Assembly (NCBI RefSeq): GCF_018279705.1
Contig: NZ_CP036498.1
Coordinates: forward strand, 2,621,001 to 2,685,000
Reading direction: 5' to 3'
Source: Tardiphaga alba
Lineage (GTDB): Bacteria; Pseudomonadota; Alphaproteobacteria; Rhizobiales; Xanthobacteraceae
DNA length: 64,000 bases
The translations under genes and the position numbers were made by a program. This document shows positions 23,196-31,929 of this stretch, piece by piece; position 1 is the first letter of the stretch; the number at the start of each line of letters is the position of its first letter. A model generated the notes under the pieces. That model saw nothing but the letters and a program-made list of their open reading frames with translations, made no database searches and was not told the origin of the DNA.

Positions 23196-23461
23196 TGTCA
23201 GACCCCCAGGCTAAGCCACGCGCTGACCGCTCTTTGAGCGTTGACCCATTCAACCCTCACGCTCGATACACTGCGGCCGTCAAACCTAGACGCAAGGATG
23301 CGGAACGCTTCGAACGCGGCTTGCTCAGCTCCATCAAGCTCGCGGCCTACGCCGGGAGTTCCGGTCTCACTTGCGAGCGAACGGATCAGACGGCGAGCTT
23401 CATCCGGGCTGCTGATCGCGATCGTTTTCAAAACAGATCGGCAGTATCGGGCTTTCAGTAG
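23192..23461 (+). CDS. Hypothetical protein, plus-strand option
   Basis: An 89-aa frame whose ATG overlaps the replication gene stop (ATGA), as at most junctions in this operon. Composition is basic, with no recognised domain (RADRSLSVDPFNPHARYTAA). The opposite strand holds a frame of similar quality across the same bases; only one is likely to be the main product. Confidence 0.45.
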   Translation: MMSDPQAKPRADRSLSVDPFNPHARYTAAVKPRRKDAERFERGLLSSIKLAAYAGSSGLTCERTDQTASFIRAADRDRFQNRSAVSGFQ

Positions 23462-23488
23462 GCTGAGATCATCTTGCATGAGATGCAC
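23198..23488 (-). CDS. Hypothetical protein, minus-strand option
   Basis: A 96-aa frame from GTG 23488, with GAGGA 6 nt upstream. Its composition is typical of a soluble helical protein (SPDEARRLIRSLASETG ... AEQAAFEAFRILASRF). It overlaps the plus-strand frame at 23192-23461 almost completely. Confidence 0.4.
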   Translation of the reverse strand: MHLMQDDLSLLKARYCRSVLKTIAISSPDEARRLIRSLASETGTPGVGRELDGAEQAAFEAFRILASRFDGRSVSSVRVEWVNAQRAVSAWLSLGV

Positions 23489-23564
23489 GGTGCATCCTCA
23501 ATGGTAAATTTATCCGTTGGTCCAACGCGTATTTTGCAGAATTCTCGAAGATAGGAAGCAGGAA

Positions 23565-24095
23565 ATGGAAGGCGAGACCAACAGCGCAACCCGGTGGTAC
23601 GTGGTGCTAACCGAGCCGCAGCAGGAAATACTCGCAGTCTGGCGCCTGCACGAGGCAGGCCGAGAGCTGTTCACGCCTGTAATACGAAAGCGGGTCAAGA
23701 CCGGACGTATTGGGAAGAAAGGACAGAAGGTCACGCGCATTGTCGCGCGCCCGATGTTTCCTGGTTACGGCTTCATCCGCGCTTCGAACGATGGCGAGTT
23801 CTACGATGTTCTCGCGACGCGCGGCGTGCGTGACTTCTTGTACATCAACGATAAACCGGTGCTGCTGCCTGACGAGGCAATCCGTAAGGTCTTTGCACGG
23901 CAGGTTCAGCAGCAGCATGAATGGCTTCAGACGTCGGCCTTCAAGAGCGGTGATAAAGTGCGGATCGAGCCCGACGGCGGTGCCTATGCTGGGATGCTGG
24001 CGACGGTGGACAAAGTGGACGGCAAGGGTAGGATCGAGATACTGTTGGGCATGATCCGGCATAGTCTTCCGGCCGATATGGTTGTTTCAGCTTGA
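23565..24095 (+). CDS. NusG-family transcription antitermination protein
   Basis: A 176-aa protein. The N-terminal NGN domain is RWYVVLTEPQQEILAVWRL with a MFPGYGFIR strand, and a KOW motif lies at the end (KSGDKVRIEPDGGAYAGMLATVDKVDG). AGGAAGCAGGAA precedes ATG 23565. NusG paralogues such as RfaH bind RNA polymerase and couple or prevent termination. Placed at the end of the early operon and before the late genes, it probably drives late transcription past terminators. It differs from lambda Q-type proteins. Confidence 0.88.
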   Translation: MEGETNSATRWYVVLTEPQQEILAVWRLHEAGRELFTPVIRKRVKTGRIGKKGQKVTRIVARPMFPGYGFIRASNDGEFYDVLATRGVRDFLYINDKPVLLPDEAIRKVFARQVQQQHEWLQTSAFKSGDKVRIEPDGGAYAGMLATVDKVDGKGRIEILLGMIRHSLPADMVVSA

Positions 24096-24104
24096 GTGTA
24101 GCGG

Positions 24105-24557
24105 ATGGCAGATCATAATAACTACGATCGTATTTCGGACGCTGTTTTTAAGAAGATGCTTGACGCCAGAGCCGCGGCGTTCAACGCTCAAGTGGACCAT
24201 GGAAAATGGCTGATTTCTTCGCTGTTTCTTATTCACGGTTCAGCGATTGCCGGGCTCGTGTTTAGGTCTACAACAGCAGGAGCGCCGCCCTATTTATCAG
24301 CTGTTTCGTGGTTTGTGGCAGGCATCATTTTAGCTTTGGCTTCAGGGTTCACCACTTGGTGTAATTTCGGTATCGCAGCCCAACAGTACGACGAATGGGC
24401 GGATCCTAATGTCTTAGCGGACGTGAAGCATTGGCCGAAGGCTCCCAGTCGAGCTTTCTCCATCAAGTTCACTCGCTTTCTCTCGCTGTGTTTCGGGTTC
24501 TTGTCTGTAGCGGCGCTCGTTGCTGGCGCAGTCCATGTATTGAAGATATGGCATTGA
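24105..24557 (+). CDS. Membrane protein (moron)
   Basis: A 150-aa protein with three likely membrane helices: WLISSLFLIHGSAIAGLVF, AVSWFVAGIILALASGF and FGFLSVAALVAGAVHVL. The soluble start is charged (SDAVFKKMLDARAAAFN). The DNA is lower in G+C than the neighbouring genes, a sign of recent acquisition. It lies 9 bp after the NusG-like gene. Function unknown; exclusion of other phages is possible. Confidence 0.65.
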   Translation: MADHNNYDRISDAVFKKMLDARAAAFNAQVDHGKWLISSLFLIHGSAIAGLVFRSTTAGAPPYLSAVSWFVAGIILALASGFTTWCNFGIAAQQYDEWADPNVLADVKHWPKAPSRAFSIKFTRFLSLCFGFLSVAALVAGAVHVLKIWH

Positions 24558-24783
24558 AGTGTGGATTTCTTGGCCGACGTATTGCTTCCTAACCGCAAAT
24601 CAGTCATGCGTCGTTTAGTTCAGCTGAGCCTAGATGTTTAGCTGATTTGGTTGTTATCTGTTAGTGCCGCGAGCCATAGGCCGCTGTCAGTGCTACTCAG
24701 GTCAACCACGCCGGCGGTGCCGGACCGAAGCCCTGCATTTCGATGCGTAGGGTTAGCTTCTTGAACCGTGTCCAAAGTCAATC
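24558..24783. other. Non-coding gap between early and late regions
   Basis: 226 bp with no supported gene. It holds a hairpin with arms CCCT-GCAT and ATGC-(GT)-AGGG around a TTCG loop at 24731-24752. It is a good place for the late promoter or an antitermination site, but I see no clear promoter boxes. Confidence 0.4.
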
Positions 24784-24963
24784 ATGCATCTCCGCACCAA
24801 CGCTCCGCAGCCCGGGCGTCCGATGGACCTCGATGCCATGAAGGCGTCAGGCTTCCGGAACGCTGGCATTCTGGTCGTCAATCTGGATGACCAGCGGCTG
24901 AATCATATGGATGTCGAGCGGCTCAAGGCCATTGGCAATAAGCTGTACCCCAAGGCATCGTAA
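24784..24963 (+). CDS. Small hypothetical protein
   Basis: A 59-aa frame, MHLRTNAPQPGRPMDLDAMK ... AGILVVNLDDQRLNHMDVERLKAIGNKLYP. The second half looks like a small alpha/beta fold. The ribosome site is poor. Its coding-like composition and place ahead of the packaging genes support it at moderate confidence. Function unknown. Confidence 0.5.
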   Translation: MHLRTNAPQPGRPMDLDAMKASGFRNAGILVVNLDDQRLNHMDVERLKAIGNKLYPKAS

Positions 24964-25026
24964 CCCGTCGCAGCCAAGACCTCATTGCTTGGTGTCCGGA
25001 CGCGGATAGCGACGGGAGTGAATACG

Positions 25027-25314
25027 TTGTTCGACGCATTTCCAGTTCCTGCGGACGAACCTGCGAAGCGTCCGGTCCTGCGGTTCTATCAGGTGCGGCG
25101 TCTTATCCGTGCGGTTGAGGCTGGGGACGAGCAGGGCAACCCGTTGGCCTGTGCTGCCCATAGGCTGCATCGCATCGGCTTCTCATATGCTCTGATCACG
25201 GTGCTGTTGGCCGAGGGAACGATGGCTGAGGACGGATGGTTCGAAGTCAATTGCAGTGGCGTCGATATTCGGGTGCCGACCACGCCGAAGCTTTACCTCT
25301 ACGGGCCACATTGA
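25027..25314 (+). CDS. Hypothetical protein upstream of packaging genes
   Basis: A 95-aa protein. TTG 25027 has GGGAG 8 nt upstream and gives MFDAFPVPADEPAKRPVLRFYQVRRLIRAVEAG..., with an HTH-like region and a C-terminal beta part ending in KLYLYGPH. An upstream in-frame ATG at 24985 lacks a ribosome site. No family is recognised. Confidence 0.55.
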   Translation: MFDAFPVPADEPAKRPVLRFYQVRRLIRAVEAGDEQGNPLACAAHRLHRIGFSYALITVLLAEGTMAEDGWFEVNCSGVDIRVPTTPKLYLYGPH

Positions 25315-25317
25315 GTC

Positions 25318-25524
25318 ATGTCCTACCGCATAGGTGACGTAGAGATGCAGGGCAAAGAGCCAGGCAACGTCATCTATGCAGCGTTCACGCCAAAGGTCGT
25401 GGATGGTGGGAAGACGAGGATATTGAAGCGGCGGTCGATGTTGTTCGTGGATCGAGCGTATGGTGCGTCTCGCTTGCCAGAGGCCGAGGTCGACACGGCG
25501 CCATGTGAGATGCCGGTTGGGTAA
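25318..25524 (+). CDS. Hypothetical protein
   Basis: A 68-aa protein (MSYRIGDVEMQGKEPGNVIY...) with DAYGASRLPEAEVD-like ending. It starts 3 bp after the previous stop and overlaps the HNH gene by 65 bp in another frame. Function unknown. Confidence 0.5.
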   Translation: MSYRIGDVEMQGKEPGNVIYAAFTPKVVDGGKTRILKRRSMLFVDRAYGASRLPEAEVDTAPCEMPVG

Positions 25525-25849
25525 GCCGATCGAGCGTAAGCAGCGATTCCGCGAGCACTCGCCTAACCGTATCCGAGGCCGCAAGGGCGTTGCGCTCCGG
25601 CTGCGGCGGCTGGCCAATGAGCCGCTATGCAGGGACTGCAAGGCTGAGGGCAAAGACACCCCCAGCACTGTGCCTGACCACATCATCCCGCTTGCGCAAG
25701 GTGGCGCGGATGAGGACAGTAACATCCGCTGCCTATGCGCAGACCACCACCGGATCAGGACTGCCGAGCAGTTCGGACATCTTCCATCGTTCGGCAACGA
25801 CGTGAACGGTCGGCCGCTCGACCCGTCGCACCCATGGAACCGACGCTGA
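25460..25849 (+). CDS. HNH endonuclease of the packaging module
   Basis: A 129-aa HNH nuclease: CRDCKAEGKDTPSTVPDHIIPLAQGG then NIRCLCADHHRIRT, with two zinc-binding Cys pairs and the DHI/N/H catalytic finger. Placed just before the terminase genes, as in HK97-type phages, where such a nuclease works with terminase to cut DNA during packaging. The exact start within the overlap is uncertain; ATG 25460 is the first. Confidence 0.88.
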   Translation: MVRLACQRPRSTRRHVRCRLGKPIERKQRFREHSPNRIRGRKGVALRLRRLANEPLCRDCKAEGKDTPSTVPDHIIPLAQGGADEDSNIRCLCADHHRIRTAEQFGHLPSFGNDVNGRPLDPSHPWNRR

Positions 25850-25973
25850 TCCAACTCACCCCGGGGGTACCAAAAAGTCTGAGGCTTAAGGGTGGACACC
25901 GCATGGGTACCTTCCTTCGCACTCCGAACAATCCCAGGAGGGGGGGATGATCGGGTTTTGAGGGATGAGATAG

Positions 25974-26420
25974 GTGAATAATCTAGCAATTACGCCAATT
26001 TCTGGCGGTGATGGCGTCCCTCCCGAACCGGACTGGCGGACCATCTTTGGTGACGACGACGATCTCGCAATCGCGCAAGAGCAGTGGGGCATCATCATCC
26101 GCGATATGCGGGAGGCGGGCACCCTGTCGGTGGCCAACGGCCACTACGCGAAACGCCTCGTCGAGTTCAGGGTGCAATACGAGCGGTCATCACGCCACGT
26201 TGCCGAAAAGGGGGCGATCCTCGCGCCGACGAGTAAGAAGGCCAAGGTCGGTCAGTGGAATCCGCATTGGTCTGTAATGCGCCAGGCCGACGAGAATATC
26301 CGAGTGGCCGAGGCCGAGCTCGGTCTCTCGCCGGTGCGCCGGGGCAAGGCGACCAAAGTGCAGCATGGCAAGAAAACCTCGCGTGCGGCGGACGCGTTCC
26401 TCCGTCCAGTATCCAAATGA
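25974..26420 (+). CDS. terS: Terminase small subunit (P27-like)
   Basis: A 148-aa protein from GTG 25974. The central helices (DDDDLAIAQEQWGIIIRDMREAGTLSVANGHYAKRLVEFRVQY) and the pattern QWNPHWSVMRQADENIRVAEAELGLSPVRRGK match small terminases of the P27 family: the 'L-P--R' element near the end. It recognises the packaging site and regulates the large subunit. It overlaps the large-subunit gene by 56 bp, in a different frame. Confidence 0.85.
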   Translation: MNNLAITPISGGDGVPPEPDWRTIFGDDDDLAIAQEQWGIIIRDMREAGTLSVANGHYAKRLVEFRVQYERSSRHVAEKGAILAPTSKKAKVGQWNPHWSVMRQADENIRVAEAELGLSPVRRGKATKVQHGKKTSRAADAFLRPVSK

Positions 26421-28245
26421 TCCGATCACCGCTTATGCGCGGGACATGGTTGATGGCCGGCTGGTCGTTGGCGAATTGGCGCGGCATGCTGGCGAGCGCC
26501 ACCTGCGAGACATTGTCGACGGTGAGAGCAGAGGTATTTTCTGGCGGCCAGAACTGAAGGCTCTCAATCCTACTGGGCCGCTCGCGTTTCTTCCGGCAGT
26601 TCTGCCGATCACGGCCGGCGCCAAGGCTGGTCATCCGTTCGAACCGCTGCCGTGGCACATGTTCTTCATTGGCTCGATGTTCGGGTGGGTGACGAGTACA
26701 GGTCGACTGCGCTTCCGCAGTGGTTGGGCGGAAACTGGCAAGGGGCAGGCCAAAAGCCCGATGTTCGCGGCGATCGGTCTGTATCTCTTGGGATGGTACG
26801 GCGTGCCGCGCGCCGAGATTTATTCGATCGGCCAATCGAAGGCGACCGCAAACGTCTTGTTCAAAGACGCCGCGGCGATGTGCCAGACGAACATTCCGGG
26901 CGCCGAGGATGGTGAGACAGATACGCTGGAGTCGCGCGGCGAGGTCATAATCCGTGGTGAGGGCGATAACGCCTGGCAAATCGAACACCCGGAATCGAAG
27001 TCGAAGTTTAAGGCGCTCGCCAACGGTGAGGCCGTCTCGGGTCCGCGACCCATCTGCGTGGCCGCCGACGAAATCCACGAGTTCAAGACGAACACCTCGC
27101 TCGAGATGTGGCAGCGCGCTATCGCGAAGATGCCGGGCGATGGCTTCATGCTGCTGGGGACCAACACGCCGGCGTCCACGCAATTGGTCGGCACGGAATA
27201 CTCGACATTCTATCAGCGCATAGCGCGCGGCGAATTCATTGACGACGAGCACTTCTCGTTCATTGCTCGTGTCGATAAGGCCGACCAAGACAAGGTGTTC
27301 GATAACGAGGCCTGCTGGCAGAAAGCCTTACCAGCGCTGGGTATTACTTTCCCGGTCGAGAATATCCGTGGTGAGGTGAATACGGCGCGAGAGCGACTGT
27401 CTACTGCGATGTCGGTCAAGCGCCTGTATTTCGGCATTCCGCTCGGTGTGGTCGGATTTTGGATGGACGAGGAGCCTTGGGCTGCTGTCCAAGCGAAGGT
27501 CGATCCAGCTGAGCATAAGGGCGAGAAGTGCTGGCTGTCGCTCGATCTGTCGAAAAAGAACGACTTGACCGCGCTCTCCGCTTGCTGGAAGCGCGAAGCG
27601 AACGAGGAAGCTGGCGAGCCCGAGCATCTGTTCGTCAAGACCTGGTACTGGACGACACAAAGCGGACTCGCTGACCGCGCGCGCCGCGATGTTGCCAAGT
27701 ACGTCGAATGGGCGGCAGACCCCGCCGTTGATTTCACCGCGGTGCCCGGCGCCACAATCGACAAGACTTTTGCCGCGGCCGAAGTCGCAAGGCTCGTGGC
27801 CGAGCACGATGTGCAGTTTCTGGCCTACGACGTCGCGGGCATGGCCGATTTCATAGCTGCTTGCGAAACGATCGGCTTGGCAGTCTGGAAGTTTGAGGGG
27901 CCGGATAAACCCGAGGGGTACGGCCTGAAGCTGGTTCCACACAATCAAGGCAAGCGGCGTGTCTTCGAGGACAAGCAGCTGACCATGCCGACCTCGATCG
28001 AAAAGCTAGAAGATCACGTGCTTGATCGTGAGATCACGATCGACGACTCGCCGGTGACCTATATGTGCGCCGCTAACGCGATCATCGACAGTGACGGGCA
28101 AGACAATCGGTGCTTCGACAAAGCGAAATCACGCGGACGCATCGACGGCATCGTGACGACGGCAATGGCCGTCGGCGCCGCAACCATGAACGAAAAGGCT
28201 GGGCCTGACATGAGCGGATGGCTTGCCAGCGCGGTGATGAGCTGA
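26365..28245 (+). CDS. terL: Terminase large subunit
   Basis: A 626-aa packaging motor. The ATPase has a Walker A-like GWAETGKGQAKS (about 120-131) and Walker B CVAADEIHEF (about 231-240). LLGTNTPAS is the coupling motif. The C-terminal nuclease domain begins at CWLSLDLSKKNDLTAL with Asp residues, and later YDVAGM and SDGQDN. It belongs to the HK97/P27-associated Terminase_1 family. The stop overlaps the portal start (TGATG). Confidence 0.95.
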   Translation: MARKPRVRRTRSSVQYPNDPITAYARDMVDGRLVVGELARHAGERHLRDIVDGESRGIFWRPELKALNPTGPLAFLPAVLPITAGAKAGHPFEPLPWHMFFIGSMFGWVTSTGRLRFRSGWAETGKGQAKSPMFAAIGLYLLGWYGVPRAEIYSIGQSKATANVLFKDAAAMCQTNIPGAEDGETDTLESRGEVIIRGEGDNAWQIEHPESKSKFKALANGEAVSGPRPICVAADEIHEFKTNTSLEMWQRAIAKMPGDGFMLLGTNTPASTQLVGTEYSTFYQRIARGEFIDDEHFSFIARVDKADQDKVFDNEACWQKALPALGITFPVENIRGEVNTARERLSTAMSVKRLYFGIPLGVVGFWMDEEPWAAVQAKVDPAEHKGEKCWLSLDLSKKNDLTALSACWKREANEEAGEPEHLFVKTWYWTTQSGLADRARRDVAKYVEWAADPAVDFTAVPGATIDKTFAAAEVARLVAEHDVQFLAYDVAGMADFIAACETIGLAVWKFEGPDKPEGYGLKLVPHNQGKRRVFEDKQLTMPTSIEKLEDHVLDREITIDDSPVTYMCAANAIIDSDGQDNRCFDKAKSRGRIDGIVTTAMAVGAATMNEKAGPDMSGWLASAVMS

Positions 28246-29471
28246 TGGGACTGCTATCGTGGGTTCGTCGGAGCCTCAGTCTCACGGACCATCAGGGGTG
28301 GTCGCTCTACGGAGGAAGTACCTGGTCGGGAAAAGCCGTCACCAACGACGGCGCGCTCAACCTGTCCGCTTGGTTTCGCGGTGTCCGGCTATACGCTGAC
28401 GTAACCGGAGCTCTGCCGCTGAAGTTCTATGAGCGGCTCGGCAATGACGATCGCGTCCAGGTCCGTGACCACCCGGTGGCGATCATCACCGGCCAAGATC
28501 CGAACCTGGAGCAGACGACCCAAGAGTTCTGGGGCGCGCAGGCGGCGGCATTGACGATCAGCGGTAATGCATTCGCCGAAAAAAAGTTTATCTCTGATCG
28601 CCTGGTTTCGCTTGAGCCGATGCCGCGCGATACCTGCGTCGACCGCGAAAATGGCGCCCTAGTTTATCGGTTCAACGATCGCGGCAAGGCGGAGACGCTG
28701 CCGGCCGTTAAGGTCTTTCACACGCGAGGCTTTCATCTCGGGGGTGATGTCGGTCTCTCGCCGCTGGCCTATGCGCGGCAGTCTCTAGGCTTGTCCTTGG
28801 CGACGGAAGAGGCGACCGGCAAGACGTTTGCCCAGGGGATGCGGGCGTCTGGTTTCTTCACCGGGCCGCGGCTGGATCCGGTTCAGCGGGCAGACTTCAA
28901 GAAGACGTTCATCGACCCGATAGTCGGCAATAACGCTGAGGCACATTACGGCATCTTGGAGAACGGGTTCGACTTCAAGCAGGTCAATATGTCTCCGAAG
29001 GATGCGGAGATGCTCCTCTCTCGACGCTTCAATATCGAAGAGCTGGCGCGGTTTCTCGGTGTGCCACCTATTTTGCTTGGTCACGCGCAGGATGGGATGA
29101 CGGCCTGGGGGAGTGGCGTCGAAAACATCATGCTCTCCTGGCTTACGCTGGGGCTCAACTCCTTCCTGACCAACATTGAAAAGTCAGTGAATAAGCGGCT
29201 TCTGCGGCCGGAAGAGCGCATCAAGTATTATGCAGAGTTCGATCGCAACGCACTGCTTCAGGCCGACAGCGAGGCGCGGGGCGAGTTCATTTCGAAGATG
29301 ATCCAGAACGCGCAGATGACGCCGAACGAAGGCCGCAAGAAAGACAATCGCAGCCCAATGCCGGGCGGCGATCAGCTGCTGATCAACTCGACTTTGATCC
29401 CACTCACATCGGCAGGCGCCAGCCGATCGCTCGCGCCGACAACCCAAACAACCCCGGGACCAACGCCATGA
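28245..29471 (+). CDS. Phage portal protein (HK97 family)
   Basis: A 408-aa protein starting MGLLSWVRRSLSL, with the typical order SAWFRGVRLYADVTGALPLKFYER, GNAFAEKKF, FHTRGFHLGGDVGLSPLAYAR and PPILLGHAQDGMTAWGSGVEN. Twelve copies would form the DNA channel at one capsid vertex. The start is fixed by the TGATG overlap with the terminase. ATGA overlap links it to the protease. Confidence 0.95.
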   Translation: MGLLSWVRRSLSLTDHQGWSLYGGSTWSGKAVTNDGALNLSAWFRGVRLYADVTGALPLKFYERLGNDDRVQVRDHPVAIITGQDPNLEQTTQEFWGAQAAALTISGNAFAEKKFISDRLVSLEPMPRDTCVDRENGALVYRFNDRGKAETLPAVKVFHTRGFHLGGDVGLSPLAYARQSLGLSLATEEATGKTFAQGMRASGFFTGPRLDPVQRADFKKTFIDPIVGNNAEAHYGILENGFDFKQVNMSPKDAEMLLSRRFNIEELARFLGVPPILLGHAQDGMTAWGSGVENIMLSWLTLGLNSFLTNIEKSVNKRLLRPEERIKYYAEFDRNALLQADSEARGEFISKMIQNAQMTPNEGRKKDNRSPMPGGDQLLINSTLIPLTSAGASRSLAPTTQTTPGPTP

Positions 29472-30196
29472 GCTTTATGCATAAAACGAAGGATTTCTCC
29501 TTCAAGGTGAAGGCGGCTGACGACGCGGGATCGATCGAGGGCTATGCCTCCGTCTTCGGCAATCGTGACAGCTACAACGAAGTCGTGATGCCTGGCGCAT
29601 TCGCCGACAGCCTCGCCAAGCACCAGCGCGAGGGCACCTATCCGTTGATGCTCTGGCAGCACAACCCGGACGAACCGATTGGTGTCTGGAATGAGCTTGT
29701 CGATGACGGGAAGGGCCTCTTCGGGAAAGGGAAGCTCTTGCAGGGCGTCCGTCGGGCGGATGAAGCGATCATCATGCTGAAGGCCGGCGCTATTCAAGGG
29801 ATGTCGATCGGCTATCGCGAGGTGGACGTTGAGCCGGCGGATGCGGGTGGCCCACGCAAGCTGGTCAAGCTTGATCTGCTCGAAGCCTCGATTGTGTCAT
29901 TCCCGGCCAACCGTCGCGCGCGTGTTGACTCTGTCAAGAACGAGAAGTTCGACGATTTTGCGCGCCGTCTGCGTGACGGCGAACCGCCATCCATCAAAGA
30001 ATTCGAGGATGTCCTGCGTGATGCCGGCATCCCCAAAGCCATGGCCGTACAGATCGCCTCTGTCGGCTATGCGAAGGCCATTCGGAGCGAGTCTGAGGGC
30101 GCAGAGGCGAGCGAAGCTGCAGTGAAATCGATGGCAGATGCCATGTCGTCGCTGCGGTCCATCATCCCCAGACCCGCTGAAGGAACTCACCAATGA
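29468..30196 (+). CDS. Prohead protease (HK97 family)
   Basis: A 242-aa serine protease. SIEGYASVFGNRDSYNEVVMPGAF is the family start, with the catalytic His in LMLWQHNPDEPIGVW and the Ser in GMSIGYRE. LLEASIVSFPANRRARV closes the domain. It would cleave the capsid delta domain and itself during head maturation. The C-terminal 70 residues are helical and acidic, perhaps a scaffold-like tail. Confidence 0.95.
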   Translation: MSFMHKTKDFSFKVKAADDAGSIEGYASVFGNRDSYNEVVMPGAFADSLAKHQREGTYPLMLWQHNPDEPIGVWNELVDDGKGLFGKGKLLQGVRRADEAIIMLKAGAIQGMSIGYREVDVEPADAGGPRKLVKLDLLEASIVSFPANRRARVDSVKNEKFDDFARRLRDGEPPSIKEFEDVLRDAGIPKAMAVQIASVGYAKAIRSESEGAEASEAAVKSMADAMSSLRSIIPRPAEGTHQ

Positions 30197-31539
30197 AGCG
30201 CATCACCCCGTGGGCGGCGTTTGCTGCCATCGTCGCAATCGCCGTTGTGGCTGTCCTAGCGTTCGACGCCTCGTCGATCGCTCACGCCAATACCCTCGGC
30301 TTCCATATCGCCGATGCCGCAGCCGGCGTCGCCGTGCTCGAAAAGCAGATGGGCGAAATGTCGGTCCTCCTGAAGGATACGGCAGACCACATCAAGAAGA
30401 CCGCCGAAACCGCGGAAACCGAGATGAAGAATCTCGGCAAGCTCACCGAGGAGACCAAGAAGTCCGCGGATGACGCGCTGATCAAGCACAACGAGCTCTC
30501 GGCTCGTATGACCGAGATCGAACAGAAGCTGGTGAAGGGTCAGACCGAGCCGGAGCGCCGCAAGTCGCTCGGTCAGACGGTCACCGACAGCGACGAAGTG
30601 AAAGCTCTGATGGCGAACGCAACGAAGCGTGGTCGCGCAACCGTCTCGGTCAAAGCCATTATCTCGGCCCTTACGACCGATGCCGACGGCTCGGCTGGCG
30701 ACCTGCTCATTCCGCAGCGCGTAGATGGCATCGTCGCCCCGCCGACCCGTCGCATGACCGTGCGTGACCTGATCACCCCAGGCCGCACCGCCGGCAACGC
30801 AATCCAGTTCGTGAAGGAAACGGGCTTCACCAACAACGCAGCGACCGTTACGGAAACTGCCGGTACTGCGAAGCCGCAGTCGGACATCAAGTTCGATGTG
30901 GTAAACACCTCGGTGACGACCATCGCGCACTATGTGAAGGCGACGAAGCAGATCCTCGACGACGCACCGCAGCTGCAGTCCTACATCGACGGCCGCCTGC
31001 GTTACGGCCTGATGTACGTTGAGGAGAACCAGCTTCTCAACGGCGGCGGCACTGGTACCGATTTGAACGGTATCTACACGCAGGCGTCCGCCTATGCGGC
31101 CCCGATCGCACCGAGCGCAGCCGGCAACCTGACCAAGATCGACGTGATCCGCCTCGCCATCCTGCAGGCGGCTCTCGCCGAATACCCGGTCACCGGCATC
31201 GTGATGCACCCGTCTGACTGGACGGACATCGAGCTGACCAAGACCGATCAGGGCCAGTATCTCTTCACCAATCCGCAGAACGGCACCGAGCCTCGCCTGT
31301 GGCGTCTCCCGGTTGTCGAAACGCAGGCGATGTCGCTCGACCGGTTCCTGGTTGGTGCCTTCCGTCTCGGCGCACAGCTCTTCGACCGTGAAGAAGCCAA
31401 CGTCGAGATCAGCACCGAAGATCAGGACAACTTCATCAAGAACCTCGTGACGATCCGCGCTGAAGAGCGTCTCGCTCTCGCCGTCTATCGCCCCGAGGCC
31501 TTCGTGAAGGGCACTTACACCGCAGCTCTCGGCGCGTAA
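30193..31539 (+). CDS. Major capsid protein (HK97 fold)
   Basis: A 448-aa protein. The C-terminal two-thirds carry the HK97 fold: DLLIPQRVDGIVAPPTRRMTVRDLI, ATKQILDDAPQLQSYIDGRLRYGL, VEENQLLNGGGTG, GIVMHPSDWTDIELTKTDQG, YLFTNPQNG. Residues about 40-115 form a coiled-coil delta domain. Oddly the first 32 residues look like a signal peptide: basic start, a long hydrophobic core and SSIAHA before Asn33. The ATGA overlap with the protease gene supports this start; an internal start near the Met codons at about 30350 cannot be excluded. Confidence 0.93.
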   Translation: MKRITPWAAFAAIVAIAVVAVLAFDASSIAHANTLGFHIADAAAGVAVLEKQMGEMSVLLKDTADHIKKTAETAETEMKNLGKLTEETKKSADDALIKHNELSARMTEIEQKLVKGQTEPERRKSLGQTVTDSDEVKALMANATKRGRATVSVKAIISALTTDADGSAGDLLIPQRVDGIVAPPTRRMTVRDLITPGRTAGNAIQFVKETGFTNNAATVTETAGTAKPQSDIKFDVVNTSVTTIAHYVKATKQILDDAPQLQSYIDGRLRYGLMYVEENQLLNGGGTGTDLNGIYTQASAYAAPIAPSAAGNLTKIDVIRLAILQAALAEYPVTGIVMHPSDWTDIELTKTDQGQYLFTNPQNGTEPRLWRLPVVETQAMSLDRFLVGAFRLGAQLFDREEANVEISTEDQDNFIKNLVTIRAEERLALAVYRPEAFVKGTYTAALGA

Positions 31540-31554
31540 CGCCAGCATCGAAGC

Positions 31555-31583
31555 GAGCGCCCGGTTTCGGCCGGGCGCTCTTT
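31555..31583 (+). terminator. Hairpin after the major capsid gene
   Basis: Ten-bp arms GAGCGCCCGG (31555-31564) and CCGGGCGCTC (31571-31580) followed by TTT. A partial terminator that would enrich capsid mRNA over downstream genes, as in many phages. Confidence 0.7.
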
Positions 31584-31608
31584 CGCCTGCAACATGGAGA
31601 TACCGAAC

Positions 31609-31875
31609 ATGAAACTCGCAGCGCTTGACCAGGTCTCGGTCAGTTCCGTCAAGGCGGACTCCTTGCGGCCCGGCGAAGAATTCCATGTCAGCGACACTTA
31701 CGGCGAAGAGTTGCTGACCAAGCACCCGGACAAATTCCGGAAGGTCGATGGTAGCCAGCCTGAGCCGGCCGCCGAGATCGCTCCAATCGCCAAATCCGAA
31801 CCTGCTCCGCAAAACAAGGCTGAGGACGCTCCGGCGAACAAGGCCGATCACCGGAAGAAGGGCGGCAAGGCCTAA
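31609..31875 (+). CDS. Small head-region protein
   Basis: An 88-aa protein (MKLAALDQVSVSSVKADSLR...) with a short beta domain and a Pro/Ala/Lys-rich disordered tail (KAEDAPANKADHRKKGGKA). GGAG precedes the ATG by about 8 nt. Genes of this layout follow capsid genes in many siphophages; the role may be head assembly or decoration. Confidence 0.65.
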   Translation: MKLAALDQVSVSSVKADSLRPGEEFHVSDTYGEELLTKHPDKFRKVDGSQPEPAAEIAPIAKSEPAPQNKAEDAPANKADHRKKGGKA

Positions 31876-31929
31876 TCGGCCTCGCTCAATTCCACTTAGG
31901 CGCAATCGCGCCATTCAAGGAGAGCCACC

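Noticed and set aside
30256..31914. Long minus-strand frame (552 codons) opposite the capsid gene
   Set aside because: Mirror of the codon bias of the major capsid gene, with no domain and no ribosome site.
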